From: an uncultured Oscillospiraceae bacterium
Lineage (GTDB): Bacteria; Bacillota; Clostridia; Oscillospirales; Oscillospiraceae
Length of the DNA: 64,000 bases
NCBI GenBank assembly: GCA_947625045.1
Contig: CANQMW010000001.1
Coordinates: 1 to 64,000, forward strand
Direction: 5' to 3'
In this document: one piece after another, positions 7,285 through 14,168 of the stretch
Numbering within the stretch: the stretch's first letter is position 1
How the letters are laid out: every line of letters begins with the position of its first letter
The notes under the pieces: model-generated
Seen by the model: only the letters and a program-made list of their open reading frames with translations
Told to the model about the DNA's origin: nothing
Database searches by the model: none
Made by a program: the position numbers and the translations under genes

Positions 7285-7917
7285 ATGAAATTGGTACAGC
7301 CCATCCGGGATCTTGAAGTGCTCCAGCGGTGCTTCGAGATCGCCCGGGAACATGACCGCCACCGCAAGACCGGGGAAGTATGCTGGGAACTGATACTGCT
7401 GGTGGGGCTCAACACGTCGGTCCGGGTGTCGGATTTCCGGCGGTTCAAGGTGGGGGACCTGCGGGGCCGGGACTACGCTCAGATACAGGCGAAAAAGACC
7501 GGCAAAGAGGCCCGCATTCTTATAAACCCCACGGCGAGGAAGGAGATCAACCGGCTCTTGGCAGGCCGGCGGCCGGACGAGTATATATTCCAGAGCCGGG
7601 AAAAGGACAGCATAACCCATAAGCCCCGGCCCATCTCCCGGCAGCGCTGTTATCAGATCATCAACCGCATAGCCCGGCAGGCGGGCGTGGAGGAGCGGAT
7701 CGGGTGCCATACCCTGCGTAAAACCTTCGGCTACCACTACTATCAGACCACCGGCGATGTCGTCAGCTTGCAAAGGATCCTGGGCCATTCCTTCCAGCGG
7801 GAGACCCTGGTGTACATCGGCGTGGTGCAGGAGAACATCGACGAGAGCATGATGAAGATGAACATGCTCACCGGCCGGCGGCTCCCCCGTGAGGCGCGCC
7901 AGGCGACACATATATAA
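7285..7917 (+). CDS. Short tyrosine recombinase (catalytic domain only)
   Basis: A 210-residue tyrosine recombinase/integrase that breaks and rejoins DNA at specific sites. The catalytic set is visible: Arg in SVRVSDFRRF, the HTLRKTFGYH box (HxxR), LGHSF and the nucleophile Tyr in LVYIGV. Phage integrases usually run 300-400 residues, and the N-terminal arm- and core-binding domains are missing here, so this may be a Xer-like resolvase. ATG 7285 follows AAGGAGTG. Confidence 0.85.
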   Translation: MKLVQPIRDLEVLQRCFEIAREHDRHRKTGEVCWELILLVGLNTSVRVSDFRRFKVGDLRGRDYAQIQAKKTGKEARILINPTARKEINRLLAGRRPDEYIFQSREKDSITHKPRPISRQRCYQIINRIARQAGVEERIGCHTLRKTFGYHYYQTTGDVVSLQRILGHSFQRETLVYIGVVQENIDESMMKMNMLTGRRLPREARQATHI

Positions 7918-7937
7918 TATATAGGGGAGGACATACC

Positions 7938-8147
7938 ATGAAGAAGAGAAAACTGAACGTGGAGGAGAATACCAAGCTGGCCCGGGCGGCCGGCAAGACC
8001 CGCCATCAGACCGGGTATCACAAGAAGATCAAGAACCCCTCGACCAACTACGTGGGGGACGTGCATAAGGCTTTCTGTAAGCGGTGCATGGCCTACAACA
8101 AGCGGTGCCCGCTGGGCCCCGGCAAAATGAGCACCTGTTCCCTGTAA
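7938..8147 (+). CDS. Small basic Cys-containing protein
   Basis: A 69-residue Lys-rich protein 20 nt after the recombinase with a good GGGGAGG site. The C-terminal half has four Cys (CKRC, then two more), compatible with a small zinc-binding fold. Probably co-transcribed with the recombinase. No family recognised. Confidence 0.6.
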   Translation: MKKRKLNVEENTKLARAAGKTRHQTGYHKKIKNPSTNYVGDVHKAFCKRCMAYNKRCPLGPGKMSTCSL

Positions 8148-8152
8148 AAGAC

Positions 8153-8185
8153 GGCCCTCGGAACGCTCCGGGGGCCGCTATTTTT
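8153..8185 (+). terminator. Terminator of the + strand phage genes
   Basis: A 9-bp stem (GGCCCTCGG/CCGGGGGCC, one G-T pair) with a 6-nt loop, then GCTATTTTT. It follows the stop at 8147. Confidence 0.8.
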
Positions 8186-8454
8186 ATGCCCATTTGTCCC
8201 AGTCTAGGGGCGTTTATTTTACATATTAAGGCATGGTAAAACACAGTTGGGGCGAAAACCGTCAAAGCCCTGATACGCTGGGAAAAACCGGGCCCATATG
8301 TGTTTAACACAACCTCCTATTATGAATAACTCAGGATAGGGGCGGCGGGAGCTCTGGTAAGGACATCCATGCCCCTGCCAAAATGGACCTGTCCGTATGT
8401 TTTCGCGGCGTCACGAAAACATGTTGGCGGCGCCACCAAATTGATCCGGCATAG
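8186..8454. other. Convergent intergenic stretch without a gene
   Basis: No credible gene. It contains a GTGTTTAACAC palindrome (~8300) and a hairpin with 9-bp perfect arms ATGTTTTCG/CGAAAACAT at 8397-8422. It lies between the last + gene and the end of the - operon, near the recombinase, so an attachment or resolution site is possible but not shown. Confidence 0.4.
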
Positions 8455-8487
8455 AAAAACAGCCCGCAGGAAGGACCTGCAAGCTGT
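8455..8487 (-). terminator. Terminator of the - strand operon
   Basis: Read on the - strand: ACAGC, internal loop, GCAGG, TCCTT loop, CCTGC, internal loop, GCTGT, then TTTTT. It lies ~40 nt after the last gene of the operon. Confidence 0.75.
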
Positions 8488-8491
8488 CTCA

Positions 8492-8531
8492 AATGATCCG
8501 GCGGCGTTGCCCGGAATGATCCGGCGGCGTC
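8492..8531 (-). repeat. Two copies of a short ACGCCGCCRGATCATT motif
   Basis: Copies at 8492-8508 and 8515-8531. The second includes the stop codon of the 48-residue gene. Related copies at 10411-10427 and 11812-11828 lie just 3' of two hammerhead ribozymes in front of ribosome sites. Confidence 0.6.
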
Positions 8532-8676
8532 ACCGGCGGCGGCCGACGCGCCACACCACGTCCACGCCGTGCCCCTCGTCACGCGGGGGCTTGGCAGCGC
8601 TGTCACCCCCGCGGCATATGCCGTAGACGATCAGCGCCACGCCAATGACGGCCAGTAGAATAAATATAATAAGCAT
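8530..8676 (-). CDS. 48-residue single-pass membrane protein
   Basis: A small protein beginning MLIIFILLAVIGVALIVYG: one membrane helix, then a basic/acidic cytoplasmic tail ending in RRR. Start ATG 8676 lies one base after the TAA of the upstream regulator, and its GGAGG is formed by the end of that gene, so translation is coupled. Short, but start signal and hydrophobic pattern are convincing. Function unknown. Confidence 0.6.
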   Translation of the reverse strand: MLIIFILLAVIGVALIVYGICRGGDSAAKPPRDEGHGVDVVWRVGRRR

Positions 8677-8677
8677 G

Positions 8678-8884
8678 TTATCCTCCGTTCCGTGATATAT
8701 CCTCTCGGATAAGGCGCTTGATATAGCTCTGAGCGTTTTTTTCTTTTCCGATCCGGTCCAATATATCAGCGTCGGTTTTTAGGTTGAACTTCAATCCTAC
8801 GTGGCGTGTGTTTTCCACGTCGTACCGCGATTTTGAGGCATTGCGCGCCCGGCGGGCTTCCTCTTCGGTATTATAGATACGCAT
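8678..8884 (-). CDS. Ribbon-helix-helix (Arc/CopG-like) DNA-binding protein
   Basis: A 68-residue basic protein with the pattern of an RHH repressor: a short strand segment (HVGLKFNLKTD), then two helices (DADILDRIGK and AQSYIKRLIREDIS). Such proteins bind palindromic operators as dimers of dimers. It has its own promoter at 8923-8951, whose -10 region is an AT palindrome, so autoregulation is likely. It may also act on the 13-bp inverted repeat at 14544-14588. ATG 8884 follows AAAGGAG. Confidence 0.7.
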   Translation of the reverse strand: MRIYNTEEEARRARNASKSRYDVENTRHVGLKFNLKTDADILDRIGKEKNAQSYIKRLIREDISRNGG

Positions 8885-8922
8885 GGTGCTGGCTCCTTTC
8901 GGTATTACCCATAATATATAAT

Positions 8923-8951
8923 ATATTAAAACTTCCCCGCGCTGCTGTCAA
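8923..8951 (-). promoter_or_regulatory. Promoter of the RHH gene
   Basis: Reading on the - strand: TTGACA (8951-8946), 17-bp spacer, TAATAT (8928-8923). The sequence from the -10 into the leader is a near-perfect AT palindrome (AATATATTATATATTAT), a plausible operator. Confidence 0.75.
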
Positions 8952-9074
8952 TCCGCGGCCGGCGGATTTTTGCGATTTTCCGCCCAGGGCGGCCCAGGCC
9001 GATGCCCCGGGCGTGGTGCCCGGGGCGGGGGGCGCGGGCCCAGGCCGGCCCAGGTCGGACCGGCCCGGGCGCCG

Positions 9075-10391
9075 TTACTGCTGGGCCGCCTGCTCGGCGA
9101 ACTGTTCCGGCGTCATGGCGTCCGCCTCCTCCGGGTCCAGCTCGGCAGCGGGCTCCGCGGCGGGCTGCTCGGCGGCCTTCTCAGGGGATTTATACCAGGT
9201 CCCGTCGTTCCATTCGGTGACGCCGATATACCAATTACCGGACCAGGGGCGTTTTATCGGTTTCCTGACAAAGGGTTTTTCATCCCCGGTCTGGAGCGTG
9301 ACGCTCTTTTCCGTGGCCCGGATGATCTTAAACGTGACCTCCTCAAAGACGCGCTTTTCCTTGTTCCAGCGGCGGCATGTGAAGGATTCCCCCACTTTGA
9401 AGGGGTGAGTCTCCGGCGCTCTCTCGCAGGGCGTCACGCTCTTGATCTCGGCATAGGCGCAGGCGAACACGGATCCCCCTATAAACTTGACCATGACGTT
9501 TTTAGGGCCGCAGGAGATGACCTCGCCGGGGCCGTACTTCTGAATATCCACGCGGTAGCCGGGCTTTACGTTCTCGGCGGAAAATTGGACGCCTCCCAGG
9601 TTATCAAGAGCCTCTTGATAATATCCCAGCTCGTCTAACAGGACCTCCAGGCGCTCCGTATCGGCGTCGATCTGCTTTTGCAGGTCCTCCGGGGACAGGG
9701 TGACGGCCCAGCCGTATTTATCGCGGGGCTCCCCGCCGGCGGCGATGGTCTCAAGATAGCTTTCATACTCCTTGATCCGGCCGCCCACCTTGCGGATGCC
9801 GCTTTCTCTCTCTTTGATACGGCGCATGATAAATCCCTTGTCCTGCAGCTCCTTGGCCGCGGCGGTGGTCCGGGCGGTGGCGGCGCGCTCTTTCCAGTAT
9901 TCGGACCGGCGCAGCTCGTCAAAGCCTTTTTCATAGGCCGCAAACATCTTCTCGCGGCGGCGGGTAAAGGCCCGGCCGGCGGCGCTGTCAATGTTCGGTT
10001 GGGTGAAAAATGCCGTGTCGCCCTTTTCGTGCATGGCGTTTATAGGCGCCTGCAGCCTTTCGCCTTTCCTCTCGGCGGCCTCGGCCCGGCCCTCGTACCG
10101 GTCCGCGCGGCGCTCAGCGCGCTCTTGCTTCCGGGCTTGCTGCTCGGCAAAAGACAGCCTCTCGCCCTCCGTCCCGGCGTCCTCCAGGCCGATGCTCTCC
10201 GCAACCTTCCGGGCATAGTACAGGTTCGGTTCCTTGGCGCGGCTGATCCAGCAGCCGGACCGGCGCCCCCACAAGAAATTGCTTTTGATCTCGGATTTCT
10301 GCGCGTCGGTCAGGGCGGCATAGGTGGATTTTTCAAAGTGCAGCTCCAGTTTGCCCGTTTCCTTGTTCAGGATGAAATAATTTTCGCTCAT
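9075..10391 (-). CDS. DUF3560 domain protein
   Basis: A 438-residue protein found on phages and conjugative elements. Residues ~75-125 are the charged ERAERRADRYEGRAEAAERK segment typical of DUF3560, followed by a coiled-coil-rich middle (~140-270) and a C-terminal half with two small beta-rich segments that resemble YdfB/KOW-like modules of mobile elements. The extreme C-terminus (ADAMTPEQFAEQAAQQ) matches the ends of two neighbouring proteins. ATG 10391 follows AAAAGGAG and lies 42 nt after the predicted cleavage site of a hammerhead ribozyme. Biochemical role unknown. Confidence 0.75.
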   Translation of the reverse strand: MSENYFILNKETGKLELHFEKSTYAALTDAQKSEIKSNFLWGRRSGCWISRAKEPNLYYARKVAESIGLEDAGTEGERLSFAEQQARKQERAERRADRYEGRAEAAERKGERLQAPINAMHEKGDTAFFTQPNIDSAAGRAFTRRREKMFAAYEKGFDELRRSEYWKERAATARTTAAAKELQDKGFIMRRIKERESGIRKVGGRIKEYESYLETIAAGGEPRDKYGWAVTLSPEDLQKQIDADTERLEVLLDELGYYQEALDNLGGVQFSAENVKPGYRVDIQKYGPGEVISCGPKNVMVKFIGGSVFACAYAEIKSVTPCERAPETHPFKVGESFTCRRWNKEKRVFEEVTFKIIRATEKSVTLQTGDEKPFVRKPIKRPWSGNWYIGVTEWNDGTWYKSPEKAAEQPAAEPAAELDPEEADAMTPEQFAEQAAQQ

Positions 10392-10432
10392 GGTGTTGGC
10401 TCCTTTTCAGAATGATTTTGCGGCGTTGGTCT

Positions 10433-10488
10433 CCCGCGACGGCCCGGGGCCGTTTCGGGCCGTGACCGGCGGCCCATCGTCAGGCGGG
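10433..10488 (-). ncRNA. Type I hammerhead ribozyme, copy 1
   Basis: Read 5'-3' on the - strand: stem I CCCGC, core CTGACGA, one extra T, stem II GGGCCG/CGGCCC with loop CCGGTCA, core GAAA, stem III CGGCC/GGCCG with a 3-nt loop, then TC, then stem I GCGGG. The cleavage triplet is GTC, and the predicted cut falls between 10438 and 10437. All core bases of the hammerhead consensus (CTGANGA, GAAA, NTH) are present. The TGA of the core is the stop codon of the upstream gene. Confidence 0.9.
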
Positions 10489-10878
10489 CAGGTTATTTAT
10501 AAATTCCTCCGGGTTCATCACCGGGCTCACGGCGGGCAGCGCGGCGGGCTTTGCCGGCGCCGGCTTGGTCTGCTCCGGCTTGGCCGCGGCGGCCGGGGTG
10601 GGATTTTTCCGGGGCCTTCCCCGGGGCCGCTTTGGGGCGGCCGGGTCCGGGGCGGGATTTTTCCGGGGCCGCCCGGGCCCGCGCTTGGGCTCAGCCGGTG
10701 TGGCAGCTTTGGCCGGCGGGGCGGGCTTGGATGATGCGGCGGGCTCCCGGCGGGGCGGCGTCTGCTTCTTTGGCGCTTCGTTTTCGCCGCCGGCAACAAG
10801 CGCCAGGATGAAACAGGCCGCCAGGAACAGGACCGCAACAAGGGGATTTGAATATATCAAGAATAAAAGCTCTGTCAT
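10480..10878 (-). CDS. Membrane-anchored protein with two AT-hook motifs
   Basis: A 132-residue protein. Residues ~3-31 are one membrane helix. The rest is a Pro/Ala/Lys-rich disordered tail with two AT-hook-like motifs (KRGPGRPRKNP and KRPRGRPRKNP) that bind AT-rich minor grooves in other proteins. It ends in VMNPEEFINNLPA, related to neighbours' C-termini. This suggests tethering element DNA to the membrane, which is inference. Start ATG 10878 is chosen for GGGAGG upstream. The stop codon lies inside the next hammerhead core. Confidence 0.65.
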   Translation of the reverse strand: MTELLFLIYSNPLVAVLFLAACFILALVAGGENEAPKKQTPPRREPAASSKPAPPAKAATPAEPKRGPGRPRKNPAPDPAAPKRPRGRPRKNPTPAAAAKPEQTKPAPAKPAALPAVSPVMNPEEFINNLPA

Positions 10879-10893
10879 GTTGATACCTCCCAT

Positions 10894-11793
10894 TCAGGCC
10901 GCCAGCGCGGCGGCAAATTCCTCCGGGGTCATGGCGTCCCGGGCCGCCAGTTCCTCAAACTGCTCGGGGGTCAGCTCGGCGGCGGCCTCCGCCTCGGCCG
11001 GCGCGGGGTCCGGGGCATATACTCCGGGCGCAATGTCCGCTTCCTTACGGACAGGCAGTAACAGGGCGTCCCCGGCGGCGTCAATGACGTAGATGCGGCG
11101 GCCGGCCGGGCTGGGGCTCGCGTTGTAATACCATTTCCCGGCGGGGAAAAGCTGGAGAAGATCACGCAGGCAGGACACCTCCGCGGCGGGCTTTCCGGGG
11201 CCGAAGTCATACGGGCGGTTTTCCCGGCATTGCCTGTTCAGCGCGGCGCGAATCTTTAAATCTGCTTCGGTGGGCGGCGTCAGCGGCTCCAGGCCGTTCA
11301 TGTCTCCCATGGCGGCGGCCACGTTCAGGGGGTCAAGCGGTTTCCCAACTTCCACGCCAGATATAACACGGTTAAACCGGTAAAGGCGGTAGCCGTCCGT
11401 GGCGCACATCTTCCCCGTGGGGGCGTCGATCCATGCGGATCGATAGTCCGGGCGGTTTCTCAGGTGCTTTTCCTTGAAGAGCCGATTGATAACAAGAGCT
11501 GCTTTCCGGTCCTCTTTGCTTTCCGGGGTGTTCTTCCTGTTGTACTTGGCCCATGCTGCCTGTATGGATTTCACGCGCTTATGCTCGGCGGCGTTCTTCG
11601 CGTACCTTCCCAGCGTCGGCATTGCCTCGGATATGCGCTTTACGGTCTCGGCGTTGCCGGGGCGGTGCTCGTTCTCCTGCAATAGTTTAAACATCGCCTT
11701 CACGTTGGCGGCCGGGGCAATAGCAAGCCACTCCGGCGTAAAGCTGAGATATCCTGTGCCGTGCTCCACGGTGATAAGGTCAGAGTTGCACAG
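10894..11793 (-). CDS. Hypothetical element protein with probable CTG start
   Basis: A ~299-residue soluble protein of unknown family: mixed alpha/beta N-terminal half (residues 1-150), a middle with GKMCATDGYRLYRFNR, and an acidic Ala/Pro/Glu-rich tail ending in two TPEQF/TPEEF motifs. No ATG or GTG is well placed. AGGAGCCAACAC is followed by CTG at 11793 where three sister genes have the same leader followed by ATG, so CTG is the likely start (TTG 11811 lies before the ribosome site). It follows hammerhead copy 2. Confidence 0.6.
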   Translation of the reverse strand: MCNSDLITVEHGTGYLSFTPEWLAIAPAANVKAMFKLLQENEHRPGNAETVKRISEAMPTLGRYAKNAAEHKRVKSIQAAWAKYNRKNTPESKEDRKAALVINRLFKEKHLRNRPDYRSAWIDAPTGKMCATDGYRLYRFNRVISGVEVGKPLDPLNVAAAMGDMNGLEPLTPPTEADLKIRAALNRQCRENRPYDFGPGKPAAEVSCLRDLLQLFPAGKWYYNASPSPAGRRIYVIDAAGDALLLPVRKEADIAPGVYAPDPAPAEAEAAAELTPEQFEELAARDAMTPEEFAAALAA

Positions 11794-11832
11794 AGTGTTG
11801 GCTCCTCTCAAAATGATTTGGCGGCGTTGGTT

Positions 11833-11897
11833 TTCCGCGATGATCCCCGGCCGGGGATCGTTTCGGGCCGTGACCGGCGGCCCATCGTCAGGCGGAA
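11833..11897 (-). ncRNA. Type I hammerhead ribozyme, copy 2
   Basis: Stem I TTCCGC/GCGGAA, core CTGACGA, extra T, stem II GGGCCG/CGGCCC with loop CCGGTCA, GAAA, stem III with GATCCCC/GGGGATC, then ATC as cleavage triplet (cut between 11839 and 11838). Stem I pairs differently from the other copies yet stays complementary. The base next to the cleavage triplet is mispaired (C-A), so activity may be reduced. Confidence 0.85.
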
Positions 11898-11910
11898 TAA
11901 TTCGGCGGCG

Positions 11911-12084
11911 TTACTCGTTCTTGCAGCCGGTCAGCTCGTGCCACTGGACAAGGGCGGTTTTTATATTCCCGTGGATCCCTTGCAGGGCCTTCCATTCGTC
12001 CCCGGCGGGGTCTTTGAGAAGTTGCCGGTAGAAAAAATATTTTTCCAGCTCGGACAGGCTGTTAAATACTTCTTGTTCGCTCAT
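11911..12084 (-). CDS. 57-residue hypothetical protein
   Basis: Starts at ATG 12084 after GAGAGGAGG, 15 nt downstream of the preceding gene. Sequence begins MSEQEVFNSLSELEKYFFYR and ends with WHELTGCKNE. It is soluble, probably helical, with many aromatic residues. No family recognised, but the clear start signal and fit between its neighbours support it as a gene. Confidence 0.6.
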   Translation of the reverse strand: MSEQEVFNSLSELEKYFFYRQLLKDPAGDEWKALQGIHGNIKTALVQWHELTGCKNE

Positions 12085-12099
12085 GGTTCCGGCCTCCTC

Positions 12100-12807
12100 T
12101 CAGGCGTACAGGGCGCGCAGCTCGCCGGACAGGGCCACGGCGGCCCGGTGCGCCTTGCAGGTCAGTTTCTTGTTGTAGCTGTTCATGGCCTTGGAGAAGT
12201 AAAAGCCGGCCTTCTCCAGGGCCGCGGCCGCGGCGGCCGTGGGGGCGGCGTCAAAGATGACGCGGGTCCGGCTCGTTTCGGCGTCGAAGAAGATCCGCCA
12301 GCCGTTGCCGGTGATCGTCTGGCCAATGAAATCTTTGGCCGGCGCGGGCGCGGTCTGGGTGGTGGTCTCCTGGACCGTTTCGGCAGCGGGCTCCGCCTCG
12401 GCGGCGTATTCGTTGCGCTGTACGGCGATGATGTGCCCGGCGGCCGTGGTGGTGGCGGTGTAGCCTTCCGGGATCGTCTCGCGCTCCTCGGCCGGCGCGG
12501 GGGCGGTCTCCTGGGCGGGCGCCTCGGTGGTGGTCTCCTGAACCGTTTCGGCGGCGGGCTCGGCCTCGGTGGCCACTTCGGCGGCCTGGGCGGCCTCAGC
12601 CTCGTGGGCGGCCTTCTCAGCCTGGGCGGCCGCCAGTGCGGCGGCGTGGTCGGCGTGGTCCTGGGGGAATCTGACGCGCTGCACTTCCTTGGATCCGGGG
12701 ACGGTCACGAAGGCCATAACAGCGCCCGTCTTGGTGATGCTGTATGCGGCCGGGTAGGTCTTGCCGGCGACGGTGATAGAATCGGCGGTAAAAGTGAAGT
12801 TAGACAT
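12100..12807 (-). CDS. Hypothetical element protein with repeated Glu/Ala/Thr linkers
   Basis: A 235-residue protein starting at ATG 12807 after AAGGAG. It begins with a compact ~60-residue N-terminal domain (MSNFTFTADSITVAGKTYPA), followed by a long acidic Ala-rich linker that contains two near-identical AAETVQETTT blocks. The ~75-residue C-terminal domain carries GWRIFFDAETSRTRVIFDA and a Lys/Arg-rich end. The modular layout is common on conjugative elements and phages. The longer upstream frame (to ~12936) lacks a ribosome site. Function unknown. Confidence 0.6.
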   Translation of the reverse strand: MSNFTFTADSITVAGKTYPAAYSITKTGAVMAFVTVPGSKEVQRVRFPQDHADHAAALAAAQAEKAAHEAEAAQAAEVATEAEPAAETVQETTTEAPAQETAPAPAEERETIPEGYTATTTAAGHIIAVQRNEYAAEAEPAAETVQETTTQTAPAPAKDFIGQTITGNGWRIFFDAETSRTRVIFDAAPTAAAAAALEKAGFYFSKAMNSYNKKLTCKAHRAAVALSGELRALYA

Positions 12808-12818
12808 GTTATTCTCCT

Positions 12819-12839
12819 TGCCCTTTACCCTGGGCGGCG
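12819..12839 (-). repeat. CCAGGGTAAAGGGCA leader motif, copy 1
   Basis: Short hairpin (GCCC, 8-nt loop, GGGC) just upstream of the ribosome site of the gene at 12100-12807. Same motif at 13842-13862 and 14514-14535. Confidence 0.6.
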
Positions 12840-12932
12840 GGTATATATTCGTTTTGCCCTGCTGGGCTGGGGCTGGGCCGCTTTGACCGGTGCGGCCCGG
12901 CTTGGGTGTCCGGCGGGAATGGTCCCGGGGCG

Positions 12933-13829
12933 TCATGCCTCAGCGGGTTTATCATCCCGAATATCAAGTATCATCTTTACGGCCTTTTCCGCCCGGGCGG
13001 CGGCGCTGATTATCATGCGTTTATCATTCTTCAACGCCTGCAGCCAGCTTTGAACATAGGCGGCGGAATTGGTAAAGCTTTGGGGGGTCTCCAGGCCCAG
13101 CGCGTGCAGGATGGACGCGCTGCCGATCTCGGCTGTCAGTTCCTCTTTGCTGTAGCTCTCGGAGCCGAATGCCGCCAGTCCGCCGGCCGTGTTCAACCGG
13201 TTCAGGCGCGTTTTGTGGCCGGTGCTGTGTGTGGCCTCGTGAAACGCTGTCCCGTAATACTCGGCCGTATCGGTGAACTGCTCCCGCAAGGGGAGATGGA
13301 TTAAATCCCGGGCGGGGCTGTAGTAGGCCTCGTCAGATATGACCTGCTCAAAAGTGATGCCCTCGCGCTTGATGTAGCCGGTAAACGCTGCCTCGGCGGC
13401 GTCGTCGGTGGCGGGGCCGGCTGCCTCGGGCGCCTTGTCCCACTTCGGCGCTATGCCTTCGGTGTCGTCGATATGAAACACCTGGAAATAACGCAGGACC
13501 GGCAAATTGATGTAGACCGGATCCCCGCCGGCGTCAATGACCGGCTGCCCGGCGTCGTCGGTCTCGGGCTTGCGGTAGACCTTCCAGAATACCACAAACC
13601 GGGCCTTGGCGCCCTTCTTCACCTTCCCGCCGGCGTCCTTCACCTGATTGAACGTCAGATATTCGCCCGGGCGGTCAAGGATCATTTGGTTAAGCAGGGA
13701 ATAGGGCCGGCCGGTGCTGTGAGATATTGCCCCGTCGGGGCGGCCGCTCCAGGGCTTGCGCCAAGGGATAATGCCGGTCTCCAGTTGGGATATAATGCGG
13801 TTGGCTATTTCGGTATACAGGTCCTTCAT
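12933..13829 (-). CDS. ArdC-like antirestriction protein (ssDNA-binding plus zincin-like domain)
   Basis: A 298-residue protein. Residues 1-125 are the ArdC N-terminal domain (DUF1738, ssDNA binding) with IIPWRKPW and YSLLNQMIL. Residues ~150-290 are a zincin-like metallopeptidase domain with AFHEATHSTGH (HExxH zinc site) and YSKEELTAEIGS. ArdC proteins travel with conjugative plasmids and phages and protect incoming DNA from restriction or act on the host after entry. It lies between hammerhead copy 3 and the 235-residue gene. ATG 13829 has the shared AGGAGCCAACACC leader. Confidence 0.88.
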   Translation of the reverse strand: MKDLYTEIANRIISQLETGIIPWRKPWSGRPDGAISHSTGRPYSLLNQMILDRPGEYLTFNQVKDAGGKVKKGAKARFVVFWKVYRKPETDDAGQPVIDAGGDPVYINLPVLRYFQVFHIDDTEGIAPKWDKAPEAAGPATDDAAEAAFTGYIKREGITFEQVISDEAYYSPARDLIHLPLREQFTDTAEYYGTAFHEATHSTGHKTRLNRLNTAGGLAAFGSESYSKEELTAEIGSASILHALGLETPQSFTNSAAYVQSWLQALKNDKRMIISAAARAEKAVKMILDIRDDKPAEA

Positions 13830-13841
13830 GGTGTTGGCTCC

Positions 13842-13862
13842 TGCCCTTTACCCTGGGCGCCG
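13842..13862 (-). repeat. CCAGGGTAAAGGGCA leader motif, copy 2
   Basis: Immediately upstream of the ArdC ribosome site and downstream of hammerhead copy 3. Confidence 0.6.
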
Positions 13863-13885
13863 GGTCAATATTTGTGGTGCGGTCT

Positions 13886-13940
13886 CCCGCGACGCCTTGC
13901 GGCGTTTCGGCCCGTGACCGGCGGGCCATCGTCAGGCGGG
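13886..13940 (-). ncRNA. Type I hammerhead ribozyme, copy 3
   Basis: Stem I CCCGC/GCGGG, core CTGACGA, extra T, stem II GGCCCG/CGGGCC with loop CCGGTCA, GAAA, stem III CGCC-GCAA-GGCG, cleavage triplet GTC with the cut between 13891 and 13890. Stem II differs from copies 1 and 2 by paired changes on both arms, which is direct covariation support. Confidence 0.92.
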
Positions 13941-13969
13941 GAATTAAAGCGGCGTTTCAAGGTCCTCGA

Positions 13970-14122
13970 TCATTTGTTCAGTGCCTCCCAGATTATCAAG
14001 TATTCCGCGTAGCTGTCCGCGCAGATGTTCGCGGCGTCGTTCTTTGCTTCCTCGGTCTGTCCGTTGCGCTTGGCATATTCCCGGGCGGCGGTGATTTTCT
14101 CGGAGATGTTCAGTTCCTTCAT
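13970..14122 (-). CDS. 50-residue hypothetical protein
   Basis: Starts at ATG 14122 (MKELNISEKITAAREYAKRN) after AAAGGATCG. It is helical and charged, without membrane segment, and sits between hammerhead copies 4 and 3. A longer frame running through the upstream ribozyme is an artefact. Function unknown. Confidence 0.6.
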   Translation of the reverse strand: MKELNISEKITAAREYAKRNGQTEEAKNDAANICADSYAEYLIIWEALNK

Positions 14123-14168
14123 TTGTTCGATCCTTTCCGGCCTGGCGGCCTGTTTTGCTGGGCGGTCT

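Noticed and set aside
12875-12898. Fifth hammerhead candidate between the ArdC and 235-residue genes
   Set aside because: A GGGCCGC/GCGGCCC hairpin with a CCGGTCA-containing loop resembles stem II, but neither CTGANGA nor GAAA is present beside it. At most a degenerate copy.
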